Part shown: positions 1 through 8,075 of the stretch, piece after piece | Layout of the letters: every line of letters begins with the position of its first letter | Numbering within the stretch: position 1 is the stretch's first letter | DNA from: DATADD01 sp046262355 | GTDB taxonomy: Bacteria > Actinomycetota > CADDZG01 > WHSQ01 | Direction: 5' to 3' | Assembly (NCBI GenBank): GCA_046262355.1 | Contig: JBHEMX010000094.1 | Coordinates: 1-24,175 of the forward strand | Length of the DNA stretch: 24,175 nucleotides | The notes under the pieces: model-generated | The model's database searches: none | Told to the model about the DNA's origin: nothing | The model's input: only the letters and a program-made list of their open reading frames with translations | Position numbers and translations under genes: made by a program

Positions 1-303
1 CGCCCAGACCTACAAGGAGCGCTCGCCGCGGAGCGGGCTGTCTCACTGATCGAGAAGCACCAGGCTTCCGTTCAAGTCGCTGCCACCAAGGTTCGGCGCC
101 GGCGTTCGGCGGACGTCGCCGAGCTCTCAGAGGCTCTCGGCCGCCTGATCGTTGCATCGGTGCCCGAGCTGAGGGCGCCGGTGAGCCTGAACCAGGGCCG
201 TCGCCTGAGACGTGAGCTCGCCCGCGTGATCGCAGAGCTGGACGAGATCGAGCCAGCCGCAGAACGCAGATCCGGTGGTCTGCAGGAGGTGGTCGCGTCA
301 TGA
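1..303 (+). CDS. Unidentified protein, 3' end only (Tad operon)
   Basis: The first reading frame is open from the window edge to a TGA at 301-303, giving the last 100 residues of a protein whose start lies outside. The piece is rich in Arg, Glu, Ala and Leu, looks helical, and ends EVVAS. No domain is recognisable. Its stop overlaps the start of the CpaF-type ATPase gene in an ATGA junction at 300-303, so the two are almost certainly translated together and this is an upstream Tad operon gene. In many actinobacterial Tad loci this place holds a CpaB- or CpaE-like gene, but the visible residues do not show that. Confidence 0.75.
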   Translation, partial: RPDLQGALAAERAVSLIEKHQASVQVAATKVRRRRSADVAELSEALGRLIVASVPELRAPVSLNQGRRLRRELARVIAELDEIEPAAERRSGGLQEVVAS

Positions 304-1577
304 CCGACCACGCCGACACCGTGCTGCGCGAGCGAGTCAGGGCGCGAGCGGCTTCCGACCTCGCCGACCTACTAACTCCGCAGCGTCTGTTCGCGCCCGA
401 CCCGCACGACGAGGCGCGCGCCTGGGCGGTCATCTCCCGGAAGCTCGATGAAGTTCAGCGTGAGGAGATAAACGCCGGGCGAGCCGAACTCGATCCCCTG
501 ACCGCGGAGGAGGTGGCTCAAGAGGTGTACGACGACCTGCTCCAGCTCGGTCCACTGCAGCCCTACCTCTCCGATCCCGACGTGGAAGAGGTCATGGTCA
601 ACGGCTTCGAGACCGCGTTCGCGATCAGGACCGGCGGGCGCAAGGAGCTCATCGACACCGGCTTCTCGTCCGAAGCCGAGCTGCACGCGTTCGTGGCGCG
701 AACGGTGGCGGCCACCGGGCGGCGACTCGATCAGGCAAGCCCGGCCGTCGACGCGCGCCTTCCCGACGGCAGCAGGCTGCACGCGATCGTTCCGCCGCTT
801 GCCCCTTTCACCTGCGTCACGATCAGACGCCACCGCCTGCTCGCCCATTCGCTATCCGACCTCGAAGGCTTGGGCACGCTCACGCCGCTGTTGGGTTCGT
901 TCCTTAAAGCGTCCGTGCGCGCCGGTCTCAATGTACTCATCTCGGGCGGCACCGCTTCGGGCAAGACCACCACCCTCAACGCGCTGGCGTCCGCCATTCC
1001 TTCCAACGAAAGGGTCGTGACCATCGAGGAGACCGTTGAGCTTGCTCTCGCGCGCCACCTCGATGATTGTGTCGCGCTCGAGTCCCGCTTCGCCAACGTG
1101 GAGGGCGTCGGGGAGGTGGCAATCCGTAGTCTCCTCCGCCACGCACTGCGGATGCGACCTAACCGCATCGTTGTCGGAGAGGTCCGCGGCGCGGAAGCGC
1201 TCGACATGCTGGCTGCGATGAATTCTGGCCACCCCGGCTCGATGGGCACGATTCACGCGGACTCGCCGCGGCAGGCGCTCTTAAAGCTCCGCACCTACGC
1301 CATGGCGGCCGAGGAGCGACTGTCGTCCGAGGTCGTCACCGAGATGATCGGCGAAACCATTGACCTCGTCCTCCAACTCCGGTCGGAGTACGACGGCCGG
1401 CGGAGCCTGAGCTCGTTGTGTGAAATTGCCGGGTTGGACGGGGGCCGGATCCTGACAAACGAGCTGTTCGCCTCGATGCGTCCGGGACCGGCCCGCTGGA
1501 CTGAGCTCGTGCCCGGCCGCCTTCCTGCTCTCGTGTCTGCGGGGTTCAATGCCACGGAGCTGGAGGCCAGGTTGTGA
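300..1577 (+). CDS. cpaF: CpaF/TadA-type pilus assembly ATPase
   Basis: Hexameric secretion ATPase of the VirB11/GspE superfamily that powers Flp (type IVc, Tad) pilus assembly at the inner face of the membrane. The 425-residue length is normal for CpaF. Residues 1-100 form the helical N-terminal region; the P-loop GGTASGKT is at 216-223, an Asp-box-like TIEETVEL at 241-248, the Walker B region RIVVGEVRG at 289-297, and the His box GSMGTIHADS at 313-322. The ATG at 300 overlaps the previous stop, and the stop at 1575-1577 overlaps the GTG of tadB. The following tadB and tadC genes supply its membrane partners. The gene is intact with all catalytic motifs. Confidence 0.97.
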   Translation: MTDHADTVLRERVRARAASDLADLLTPQRLFAPDPHDEARAWAVISRKLDEVQREEINAGRAELDPLTAEEVAQEVYDDLLQLGPLQPYLSDPDVEEVMVNGFETAFAIRTGGRKELIDTGFSSEAELHAFVARTVAATGRRLDQASPAVDARLPDGSRLHAIVPPLAPFTCVTIRRHRLLAHSLSDLEGLGTLTPLLGSFLKASVRAGLNVLISGGTASGKTTTLNALASAIPSNERVVTIEETVELALARHLDDCVALESRFANVEGVGEVAIRSLLRHALRMRPNRIVVGEVRGAEALDMLAAMNSGHPGSMGTIHADSPRQALLKLRTYAMAAEERLSSEVVTEMIGETIDLVLQLRSEYDGRRSLSSLCEIAGLDGGRILTNELFASMRPGPARWTELVPGRLPALVSAGFNATELEARL

Positions 1578-2386
1578 CCGCGTTGGTGGCGGCGCTGGCC
1601 GTCGGATTGGGCCTGGTCCTAGCGTTCGACGGGCTGACCCGTCCCGCGAGCAAATCGACGCGGTTTCCCGGTCGCCAAATCGCCCCCCAGGTTGCGGGCG
1701 GAGTACTCGGTGGCGTGGCCGGGTTCGCCCTGACCGGCTGGCCGATTGGAGCACTCGCGGGCGGCACCCTGGGCGTGGCCGTCCCGCGTCTGCTCACCGA
1801 GCACCGATCCTTGGCGAAGAGGATCGAGCTCACCGATGCGCTCGCGGATGCTGCCGCCGGCCTGCGAGATGCAGTGAGAGGCGGACTTGGGCTCTCCGAC
1901 GGCATCTCAGGGCTCGCCCACTGGGGACCGCCGTTGTTGCGCGAGCACCTCTCACTGCTGGCCGCGGACACGGGCCGGATGGGACTTGCCGCGGCGGCTC
2001 GCCGGTTCGCAGGGCGCCTGGACGACCCGGGCGCGGACCTGCTCGCGGTGACCCTTGCCTTCAACGACCGCGTGGGGGGTCGTCAGGTCGCCGAGGTCCT
2101 CGATGCGATGGCGGACGAGCTCGCCGCCGAAGCCCGAACGGGGCGAGAACTGAGAGCGCGACAGGAGCAGCAGCGGACCTCGGCGCGCGTCGTTGCCCTT
2201 GCTCCCGTGGTACTGCTGCTCGTGTTGCGGCAGGTGAACCCCGACTACCTCGACCCCTACGACTCACTAGCGGGGCAGGGTGTCTTGGGGCTTGCCGCCG
2301 TGCTCATCGGGCTTGGCTACTGCCTGATGCTCCGCATCGCCCGGGGGATCGACCCGCCGCGCGTCGTGGTCGGGGGCCAGCGATGA
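1574..2386 (+). CDS. tadB: TadB-like type II secretion F-family membrane protein
   Basis: Polytopic inner-membrane platform protein that works with TadC and the CpaF ATPase to extrude the Flp pilus. The 270-residue product has a hydrophobic N-terminus (about 2-19), a Gly/Ala-rich membrane hairpin (about 41-74), the cytoplasmic T2SSF helical domain (about 85-195, with LRDAVRGGLGLSDGI), and two C-terminal membrane helices (about 200-218 and 230-250). The start is a GTG at 1574 inside the stop of cpaF (GTGA), which implies translational coupling. The stop at 2384-2386 overlaps the tadC ATG. Family membership rests on the T2SSF pattern and operon position. Confidence 0.93.
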   Translation: MTALVAALAVGLGLVLAFDGLTRPASKSTRFPGRQIAPQVAGGVLGGVAGFALTGWPIGALAGGTLGVAVPRLLTEHRSLAKRIELTDALADAAAGLRDAVRGGLGLSDGISGLAHWGPPLLREHLSLLAADTGRMGLAAAARRFAGRLDDPGADLLAVTLAFNDRVGGRQVAEVLDAMADELAAEARTGRELRARQEQQRTSARVVALAPVVLLLVLRQVNPDYLDPYDSLAGQGVLGLAAVLIGLGYCLMLRIARGIDPPRVVVGGQR

Positions 2387-3315
2387 CGGGCGGGCTCCTG
2401 CTGTGGATCTGCGTGGCGGGCATCGGGCTACTGGTGCTGCTATCGGCACAGCCCGTTGGGCGACCACGGCCGAGCCTTCATCGCAGGCTCACCCAGTTGC
2501 GCCCTGATCGCCCCGAGGCAGAGCCTCAGCCGCGACTGTTCAGCACTCCGGGGCTGGATTCCCTGCTAGTTCCCGGCCTGAGGTCGATGGGAGAAGCGTT
2601 CCTGCGGGTAGGGGCGTGGGTGGGCCTCGACTCCTCGGAAACGGCGAGGCGCCTCCGAGCCGCCGGTGAGCCTTACGGACCCGCGGTGTTCTGGGGACAG
2701 AAGCTCGCCGGGCTGGCGGTGGGGCTCTTCCTGCCGCCCGTTCTTTCGGCTTCGGGCGTCGGGCCAGCGTCGGGCTGGCCTCTGTGGGTATGGGGCGGCT
2801 CGAGCCTGCTGGGGATCATCGGGCCCGATCTCGGGCTAAGGGCCCGCATCGGTGCTCGGCGCAGGGAGATGCTCGCCGGTCTCTCCGCCGCAACTCGCCT
2901 GCTCAGCCTCGCCGTCTCAGCCGGCTATGGGCTTGAGCAGGCCGTCGCCGAAGTCGCGAGCTCGGGCCGGGGGCCCTTCTTCGAGGACCTTTCCCGGCGC
3001 ATCTCGAAGGCGCGTCTCGACAACCGTCCTTCGGTCGAAGCGCTCGCGGATCTCGCCTCAGACGCGGAGCTGCCCGAGCTGGCGGCACTGGCCGGCGCGC
3101 TCATGGCCGGCAGCCACCAGGGCGTGCCCGTCCTTCAGACCTTGCGCGCGCAGGCATCCGCGGTGCGTGAGCGCTGGCGTCTCGAACTCATCGAGGCAGG
3201 CGAGCGCGCGGCGGTCACGATGCTTCTGCCGATCGGCGTGTTCATCCTTCCCGCGTTCTTCTTGGTGGTCCTCTATCCCGCCGCAGTCAACCTGTTGCAG
3301 CTGTCCAGTTTCTGA
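2383..3315 (+). CDS. tadC: TadC-like type II secretion F-family membrane protein
   Basis: Second membrane platform subunit of the Flp pilus machine, 310 residues. The same frame is open further upstream over tadB, but the ATG at 2383 overlaps the tadB stop (ATGA) and gives a membrane-type N-terminus (MTGGLLLWICVAGIGLLVLL), so I choose it. Membrane segments are seen at about 5-21, two helices within about 105-150, and a C-terminal pair near 275-305 (LLPIGVFILPAFFLVVLYPA). Between them lies the T2SSF domain with LLSLAVSAGYGLEQAVAEVA. The stop is followed directly by the strong ribosome site of the pilin gene. Confidence 0.93.
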   Translation: MTGGLLLWICVAGIGLLVLLSAQPVGRPRPSLHRRLTQLRPDRPEAEPQPRLFSTPGLDSLLVPGLRSMGEAFLRVGAWVGLDSSETARRLRAAGEPYGPAVFWGQKLAGLAVGLFLPPVLSASGVGPASGWPLWVWGGSSLLGIIGPDLGLRARIGARRREMLAGLSAATRLLSLAVSAGYGLEQAVAEVASSGRGPFFEDLSRRISKARLDNRPSVEALADLASDAELPELAALAGALMAGSHQGVPVLQTLRAQASAVRERWRLELIEAGERAAVTMLLPIGVFILPAFFLVVLYPAAVNLLQLSSF

Positions 3316-3316
3316 G

Positions 3317-3327
3317 AGGAGGTGATC
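3317..3327 (+). promoter_or_regulatory. Near-perfect Shine-Dalgarno of the Flp pilin gene
   Basis: AGGAGGTGATC at 3317-3327 matches the 16S rRNA 3' tail along its whole length and sits 4 bases before a TTG codon at 3332. No in-frame ATG exists nearby, so this site decides the start. It is the strongest ribosome site in the operon, fitting the need for many more pilin copies than assembly proteins. Confidence 0.85.
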
Positions 3328-3331
3328 GAAC

Positions 3332-3517
3332 TTGTTGGACCGATGTTGGAAGGGGCTCTGCCTGGTTGCTTCATCGGAGGAAGGGACGACGTTCATCGAA
3401 TACGTCGTCGTGGCAGCGGTCGCGGTCGTGCTCATTCTTGGGGCGATTCAGGCCTTCTTCGGTAGCGTAGCCGACGTATGGACACGGCTGACGCAGATGG
3501 TGTCGGGAGCTGCATGA
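3332..3517 (+). CDS. flp: Flp-family type IVc pilin
   Basis: Major pilin of the Tad/Flp pilus, 61 residues, within the 50-70 usual for Flp. The prepilin cleavage site is visible: Gly18 followed by TTFIEY, so the mature protein would begin at Thr19 with the conserved Glu at +5 and Tyr at +6, then a long hydrophobic helix (VVVAAVAVVLILGAIQAFF). The leader MLDRCWKGLCLVASSEEG is fairly long. The start is TTG at 3332, chosen because of the strong Shine-Dalgarno before it. It ends in an ATGA overlap with the next gene. A TadV-type prepilin peptidase is needed for maturation and is not in this window. Confidence 0.9.
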   Translation: MLDRCWKGLCLVASSEEGTTFIEYVVVAAVAVVLILGAIQAFFGSVADVWTRLTQMVSGAA

Positions 3518-3909
3518 AACGGTTTCATGACGAGCAAGGGGAAGCGTTCGTCGAGACCGCACTCGTGGGTCTCGTCGTCATGACGCTCGCCCTCGGACTG
3601 ATCCAGTTCGGGCTCTGGTACCACGCCCAACACGTAGTGCTGGGGGCGGCTCAAGAAGGCGCACACGCCGCCGCACTCGCTGGCGCTACGACGGCCGACG
3701 GGGAGGTCAGGGCGACGGAGCTGACCCGAGCGGGACTGGGATCGCTCTCGAACGAAGTGTCGGTACTTGCGGCCGCGACGAACGAAGTCGCAACCGTGCA
3801 TGTCGAGGCGCACATGGCACCGATCGTGCCGTTCCTACCCACCATCACTCTTCAAGCGGAGGGACGCGCCTTTAGGGAGCGCTTCATCCCGGCGGGAGCA
3901 ACGCCGTGA
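3514..3909 (+). CDS. tadE: TadE-like minor pseudopilin (first copy)
   Basis: Minor pseudopilin of the Flp pilus, 131 residues. An in-frame ATG lies earlier at 3478, but the ATG at 3514 overlaps the pilin stop and gives the normal short basic leader MKRFHDEQG. Cleavage after Gly9 would leave EAFVE, with Glu at +5, followed by a membrane helix (TALVGLVVMTLALGLIQFGLW). The rest is a soluble domain with AAQEGAHAAALAGA, typical of TadE-like proteins. The stop overlaps the GTG of the next gene. Confidence 0.88.
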   Translation: MKRFHDEQGEAFVETALVGLVVMTLALGLIQFGLWYHAQHVVLGAAQEGAHAAALAGATTADGEVRATELTRAGLGSLSNEVSVLAAATNEVATVHVEAHMAPIVPFLPTITLQAEGRAFRERFIPAGATP

Positions 3910-4316
3910 CTCGTGACCAGAATGGATCGGCCGCGGTCGAGGCGCTGCTTGTTACTCCGGTGCTACTGGTACTCGTGGCGTTGCTGGTCGGGGGCGGGCA
4001 GCTCACGTCAGATCAGGCGGCGTTAAGAGCTGTCGCTCGCGAGGCGGGACGGGTATCGGTGACTGCGCCGTCACCCAACGAAGCCATAAACCTGGGACGA
4101 GCCCGAGCGGCAGAGGTCGGTGCGGGGTACGGACTCGATCCATCGCGTCTTCGCATCTCAATCCAGCCCGGCTCCTTTGAGCGCGGAGGTGAGGTTCGTG
4201 TGCACGTCACCTACACGGTCGACTTGTCGAATCTTCCAGCACTCGGGCTGCTGCCGAGCAGCTCTCAGCTGACCGCGACTCACGCAGAACCCATCGACCG
4301 GTACATGAGCCGATGA
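3906..4316 (+). CDS. TadE-like minor pseudopilin (second copy)
   Basis: Second TadE-family pseudopilin, 136 residues, started by a GTG inside the stop of the previous gene. The leader MTRDQNG is followed by SAAVE (Glu at +5 after Gly7) and a membrane helix ALLVTPVLLVLVALLVGGG. The following AALRAVAREAGRVS is the conserved TadE-type segment. The C-terminal half is beta-rich (EVRVHVTYTVDLSNL). The two copies probably form a minor-pilin pair, as TadE and TadF do in other loci. The stop overlaps the next ATG. Confidence 0.87.
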   Translation: MTRDQNGSAAVEALLVTPVLLVLVALLVGGGQLTSDQAALRAVAREAGRVSVTAPSPNEAINLGRARAAEVGAGYGLDPSRLRISIQPGSFERGGEVRVHVTYTVDLSNLPALGLLPSSSQLTATHAEPIDRYMSR

Positions 4317-4732
4317 GATTCGCCGACGAGTCCGGTCAGGTTCTGCCTCTGGTAACGGTGATGAGCCTTGGGCTCCTGGTGATGATCGGCCTCGTCGTCG
4401 ATGCCGGCGTCATGTTCGCGGCGAGACGCGATCTTCAGGCAACGGCGGATTCCGCGGCCAGAGCAGGCGCGACGGCCCTCGATGAAGACGCCTATCGCCA
4501 GTCGTCAGGCCGGAAAGCGGTGTTGGATCCGGCCGGTGCAGAGCTCGCAACGAGCGAGCGGCTTCAAGATATCGAGGTAGTTGAGCTCCGGGCTTCTCCC
4601 GAGGCGGTGTTCGTCCGCGTGGCTCGGTCTCAGCCACTTCTGATTCTTGGCTTCCTGGGATTGGGCCCAGTTCATGTCGAGGCTGATTCGACCGCTCGCC
4701 CCCGGACCGGCATTCTTGCGCCGGGAGGCTGA
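4313..4732 (+). CDS. TadG-like pilus assembly protein (short)
   Basis: Product of 139 residues with the N-terminal signature of the Tad/TadG family: a short DESGQ leader, a hydrophobic helix (VLPLVTVMSLGLLVMIGLVVDAG), then FAARRDLQATADSAARAGAT. In full-length TadG this is followed by a long von Willebrand-like domain; here only about 90 residues follow, so it is the short actinobacterial form anchored in the membrane with its body outside. It overlaps the previous gene by ATGA. The next gene starts 4 bases after its stop, with its ribosome site inside this gene. Confidence 0.85.
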   Translation: MRFADESGQVLPLVTVMSLGLLVMIGLVVDAGVMFAARRDLQATADSAARAGATALDEDAYRQSSGRKAVLDPAGAELATSERLQDIEVVELRASPEAVFVRVARSQPLLILGFLGLGPVHVEADSTARPRTGILAPGG

Positions 4733-4736
4733 TGCA

Positions 4737-5303
4737 ATGACGACCGGATCGAAGCGGGTTCTCTTCTCGGCGATGGGCCTGGCGGTGCTGTTGATCGCGG
4801 GGCTGTTCATTGCGCAGGCAGGAGGAGGCAACGGAAACTCGCCAGAGGATGGGGATTCCCCGTCGCCCACCGAGTCGTCTCCTTCGCCTGAGTCAAGCCC
4901 GACGCCTTCGAGCCCCAAAGAACAAGTCCGAGACGCGTACCTACTGCAGTGGGACGTTTACGCGCGCGCAGTTGAGGATCTCGAGGGCACAGGAATCGCC
5001 GAGGTGTTCACGGGCAAGGCCCTTCAAGTCGTGAACCGGGAGATAAGGGATCGTCGTCGGCAAGGGACTCCCCTGCGGGTTCGCGTCAAACACGATCTCG
5101 CCGTGAAGATCGTCGATGCGACCACAGCCGTAGTCGATGACCGCTACATCAACCACAGCGTGGAGTTCGATCCGCACTTAGGCAAGCCTACTGAGCCCGA
5201 TCCCAACGGAACCATTCACGAGGTCTACACACTCAAGAAGGTGAACGGGACATGGAAAGTCTCGGCCATAGTTCGTCAATCCGTGCAGCCGAGAAACGGA
5301 TAG
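4737..5303 (+). CDS. Membrane-anchored protein with Pro/Ser linker and NTF2-like C-terminal domain
   Basis: The 188-residue product has an N-terminal membrane anchor (VLFSAMGLAVLLIAGLFIAQ, about 8-27), an extracytoplasmic low-complexity linker rich in Ser, Pro and Glu (about 33-60), and a compact alpha+beta domain (about 61-185). That domain, with DAYLLQWDVYARAVEDL and later VYTLKKVNGTWKVSAIV, looks like an NTF2-like or ARC6/IMS-like fold; this is fold-level inference. An in-frame ATG at 4647 would extend it, but GGGAGG at 4723-4728 lies 8 bases before the ATG at 4737, which also gives a cleaner membrane anchor. Its place in the Tad operon suggests a surface or assembly accessory. Confidence 0.8.
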   Translation: MTTGSKRVLFSAMGLAVLLIAGLFIAQAGGGNGNSPEDGDSPSPTESSPSPESSPTPSSPKEQVRDAYLLQWDVYARAVEDLEGTGIAEVFTGKALQVVNREIRDRRRQGTPLRVRVKHDLAVKIVDATTAVVDDRYINHSVEFDPHLGKPTEPDPNGTIHEVYTLKKVNGTWKVSAIVRQSVQPRNG

Positions 5304-6106
5304 TAGTTGCCCTAGCAGCGCTGATAGTCGTCATGATGATCGCTAGTCCGGCGCTTGCTGGCCGTCGTTACGCGACCTCGAAGGCACACACCGATGGCGA
5401 CGGCGTTGACTTTTCAATCCAAGAAGTCGACTTGGAGTCGGGGCGAGCGTCCACCTCATCCAGTTCCGGAGTCGATTGCGACTACCAACCTCAGTTCGGA
5501 AACATCGGCGAAACCAGCGGGTACTGGGATCGGTCTCCGTCGAAGACCTCGATCCTCGCTCATCGGACTTGCTCGGACGGCACGGACGATTTCATCTGGG
5601 TCGATGCCTGCGATTTCATCACGGCGGAAATCTGCCCGACCTCTCGGCCATCCGTCGACCCTCTCGTTCTGGCCCAGCGCGTCCGGGATCACCTTCCTGT
5701 TCCGGGCCTCACCATCTCGACGAATCCGGGCCGAGGGCTTGTGGGCCTCAAGACCTGGTTCTGGCTTGAGGGAGGAGGACGGCCGCTGTCGGACTCCCTG
5801 TCGGCCTTCGGTGTCAGGGTCGACGTGCAAGCTCTCCCAGTGAGCTACGAGTGGGATTTTGGCGACGGGAGGACCATGACGTCTTCTTCTCCGGGCAATC
5901 CTTATCCAAAGCCCTCGCCTGTGACGCACACCTATGAGCGGTCCTCGGTGGCACATCGTGCCGGCTACCCGGTGTCGGTGACGAGCGTCTTCGACGTGAG
6001 ATGGCGGACGAACGGAGGGCGGTGGCGCTCACTTCCGGGAATCACGAGAACTTCGGAGCGAGCCTATCCCGTGGCCGAGTCGCAGGCCGTGAACTCCGAT
6101 GCTTAG
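5252..6106 (+). CDS. Secreted protein with a PKD-type domain
   Basis: Exported protein of 284 residues. Residues 17-36 form a hydrophobic signal segment ending ASPALA, a good signal peptidase I site before GRRY. Four Cys (75, 107, 120, 128) could make disulfides outside the cell. A PKD-like beta-sandwich is marked by YEWDFGDG at 199-206 followed by VTHTYE. The ATG at 5252 lies 52 bases inside the preceding gene, an unusually long overlap, but no later start keeps the signal peptide. PKD domains usually mediate surface binding, so this may be a surface or pilus-associated adhesin. It overlaps the next gene by 8 bases. Confidence 0.8.
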   Translation: MESLGHSSSIRAAEKRIVVALAALIVVMMIASPALAGRRYATSKAHTDGDGVDFSIQEVDLESGRASTSSSSGVDCDYQPQFGNIGETSGYWDRSPSKTSILAHRTCSDGTDDFIWVDACDFITAEICPTSRPSVDPLVLAQRVRDHLPVPGLTISTNPGRGLVGLKTWFWLEGGGRPLSDSLSAFGVRVDVQALPVSYEWDFGDGRTMTSSSPGNPYPKPSPVTHTYERSSVAHRAGYPVSVTSVFDVRWRTNGGRWRSLPGITRTSERAYPVAESQAVNSDA

Positions 6107-8075
6107 AAGACTGCTCGCCGCGAGTGGATTGCTTGCGATGCTTGCCGGCGTGCCGGTGGCGCTACTTGAGTTCGCCGGGGCCCCCAGCTTTCGGAGTCTC
6201 CCCGATCTGGATGGACTGAGGCGCGCAATCGAACTCAAATGGGTTCCGGTGGAGTGGGCAATTCAGATCCTGGCCCTACTCGCTTGGGCGCTGTGGGCTT
6301 ACCTCGTGCTAGCCGTGCTGCTCCGCATCGCAGCACACGTCGAGGTGCGACTGAGATCGGCGGGAAGGGTGTGGGCGGCAAGCGAAGCGTGGACCTTGAG
6401 CCCGGTGAAGCTGACCGTCGATTTCGTGGTGGGAGCCGCACTGCTGAGCGCAACACTGACCCAGGGATCCGCGCGTAGCGCGCCCACAAAGCAGCACGCT
6501 GGGTGGGCGGCAACGCTCGCTCCGCATGTTGCGACTCTGCGATCAGATGCTGGTGAATCGCACGGGATCGATCGAGATCGCTCGACGAAACCCAGCGATC
6601 AACCACCGTCGAAGCCGACCCGAAGATCGGTCGGCCACGGAAGCTACGTCGTCCGTCCAGGTGACTCGTTATGGAGCATCGCGGAACAGTGGCTCAACGA
6701 CCCCTACAGATGGACGGAAATTTGGCAACTGAATCAAGGCCGCGAGATGCCCGGCGGGCAGCGACTGCTCCGGCCCGGCTACATCCGCCCCGGTTGGATC
6801 CTGCATCTCCCAGAGACAACACGTAATGATCGGTTGCATCCTGCCGCTCACAACCATCCCCAGAATGCCCGAAGGGAAATGCTTCGCGATCGGCAGTCTC
6901 CCGCTGGTCCCGATCACACACGCCCGACAGCACCTGCTGCTTCCCCGACCGAGCGCTCTGCACCACATCTACACCCAGACGAAAAACCGGCCGAGCGAAT
7001 TGAGCTGCCTTCGGGCACTGCTGTCGCGGCCGGTTTCATCGGGGGCTTTCTGACAGCCGTCGGTGTGCGCGAGCTACAAAGACGTCGCCAGCGCCGACCT
7101 CGTCCCATTGTTCGTGGCTGGCCCAAGGCCGAGAAGAGAACAGACCTCAAGGCGCGATTCATCCGATCCCTCGTCACGAATCCAGAAGACGTCGACGAAA
7201 GCGAACTCGAAGGTTTGCTAACACTCGGGCAGGACTTGGATGGCATTGTTCTCGGTCACCGGATTGGCTCTCCGGTCGTCGCAGAACGACAAGGCGTCAT
7301 GTACGCGTTTACAGGAGTGCAGGAGCATGTCCATTCCTACTTGCGCGATCTGACTCTGCATTCCCTCCTTTTGACTCACGCCGCAGCGGAGGTCTGGACT
7401 ACGGATGAGTTGAAGCTGCCACCTCTCAACGGTCTGAGAGTGTTCGCTGATCCTCGAGGCCTGGTTTCGGAGCTGGAGGTCGAGATCCTCAAGCGACATC
7501 GGATGCTCGATGAGGAAGGATTGAAGGATTGGGAGTCCCATCAGGACGAATGGTCCGACGATCCTCTGCCCTGCGTAGTGGCGCTACTGGTTCGTGGTGT
7601 TGATCCGCTGCGAAACCGCCTTGCGGCAATTGCGACGCAGGGTCAAGAGCTTGGCCTGCTGGTGTTCGGGCACGATTTGGCTGCTGACGCGATCCGCGTG
7701 GACGGAACCACGCTACAACCCCTCGGGCGACTGAAAGAGCTCCTGGGCGAATCATTCGACGCAATCCGCCTCAGCGACGCCGACCGAGAAGAGCTCCTCA
7801 AGGAGCTCGCACCACGGTCCGAAAGCGACGTGCTCCCTGGGCCTCGCGAAGAACTGCAGACAGCACCGGAGCCTGGGGGCGAGGCCGGGTCCCTCATGCG
7901 CGTGAGCCTGTTCGGTCCCCCAAACGATTCTGCTCGGAGACGACGAGTTGAGCGGCAGGCTCCGACGCAAGAGCCGGGAGCTTTTAGCCTTCTTTCTGCT
8001 GCATCCCCAGGGTGTTGGGCGGGAGCAGGTGATAGAAGCTCTTTGGCCCGAGACGGACCCGGATCAGGCCGCTGA
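6099..8075 (+). CDS. LysM-domain membrane protein, N-terminal part of a frameshifted LysM-BTAD protein
   Basis: N-terminal part of what should be one long protein. Membrane helices are predicted at about 5-25, 52-78, 105-121 and 305-323. A LysM domain sits at about 181-237 (GSYVVRPGDSLWSIAEQW to PGWILHLP), flanked by basic and Pro-rich linkers. From residue 340 a soluble domain follows, ending SLMRVSLFGPP at codon 608. After a run of five C at 7917-7921 the frame stops making sense (NDSARRRRVERQAP onward), while the next frame continues naturally into a BTAD-type regulator. The real gene is therefore best read as 6099-8640, 846 residues. LysM plus BTAD proteins are known beside actinobacterial Tad loci. 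Confidence 0.85.
   Translation: MLRRLLAASGLLAMLAGVPVALLEFAGAPSFRSLPDLDGLRRAIELKWVPVEWAIQILALLAWALWAYLVLAVLLRIAAHVEVRLRSAGRVWAASEAWTLSPVKLTVDFVVGAALLSATLTQGSARSAPTKQHAGWAATLAPHVATLRSDAGESHGIDRDRSTKPSDQPPSKPTRRSVGHGSYVVRPGDSLWSIAEQWLNDPYRWTEIWQLNQGREMPGGQRLLRPGYIRPGWILHLPETTRNDRLHPAAHNHPQNARREMLRDRQSPAGPDHTRPTAPAASPTERSAPHLHPDEKPAERIELPSGTAVAAGFIGGFLTAVGVRELQRRRQRRPRPIVRGWPKAEKRTDLKARFIRSLVTNPEDVDESELEGLLTLGQDLDGIVLGHRIGSPVVAERQGVMYAFTGVQEHVHSYLRDLTLHSLLLTHAAAEVWTTDELKLPPLNGLRVFADPRGLVSELEVEILKRHRMLDEEGLKDWESHQDEWSDDPLPCVVALLVRGVDPLRNRLAAIATQGQELGLLVFGHDLAADAIRVDGTTLQPLGRLKELLGESFDAIRLSDADREELLKELAPRSESDVLPGPREELQTAPEPGGEAGSLMRVSLFGPPNDSARRRRVERQAPTQEPGAFSLLSAASPGCWAGAGDRSSLARDGPGSGR

Noticed and set aside
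1549..2382. Upstream extension of the tadC frame over tadB
   Set aside because: The extension is Arg-rich and unnatural; the tadB frame has the T2SSF domain, and ATG 2383 overlaps its stop.
7917..7921. Programmed +1 frameshift as the preferred explanation
   Set aside because: CCC-C slippage is possible, but many similar breaks nearby make an indel error or mutation more likely; no stimulatory structure is evident.
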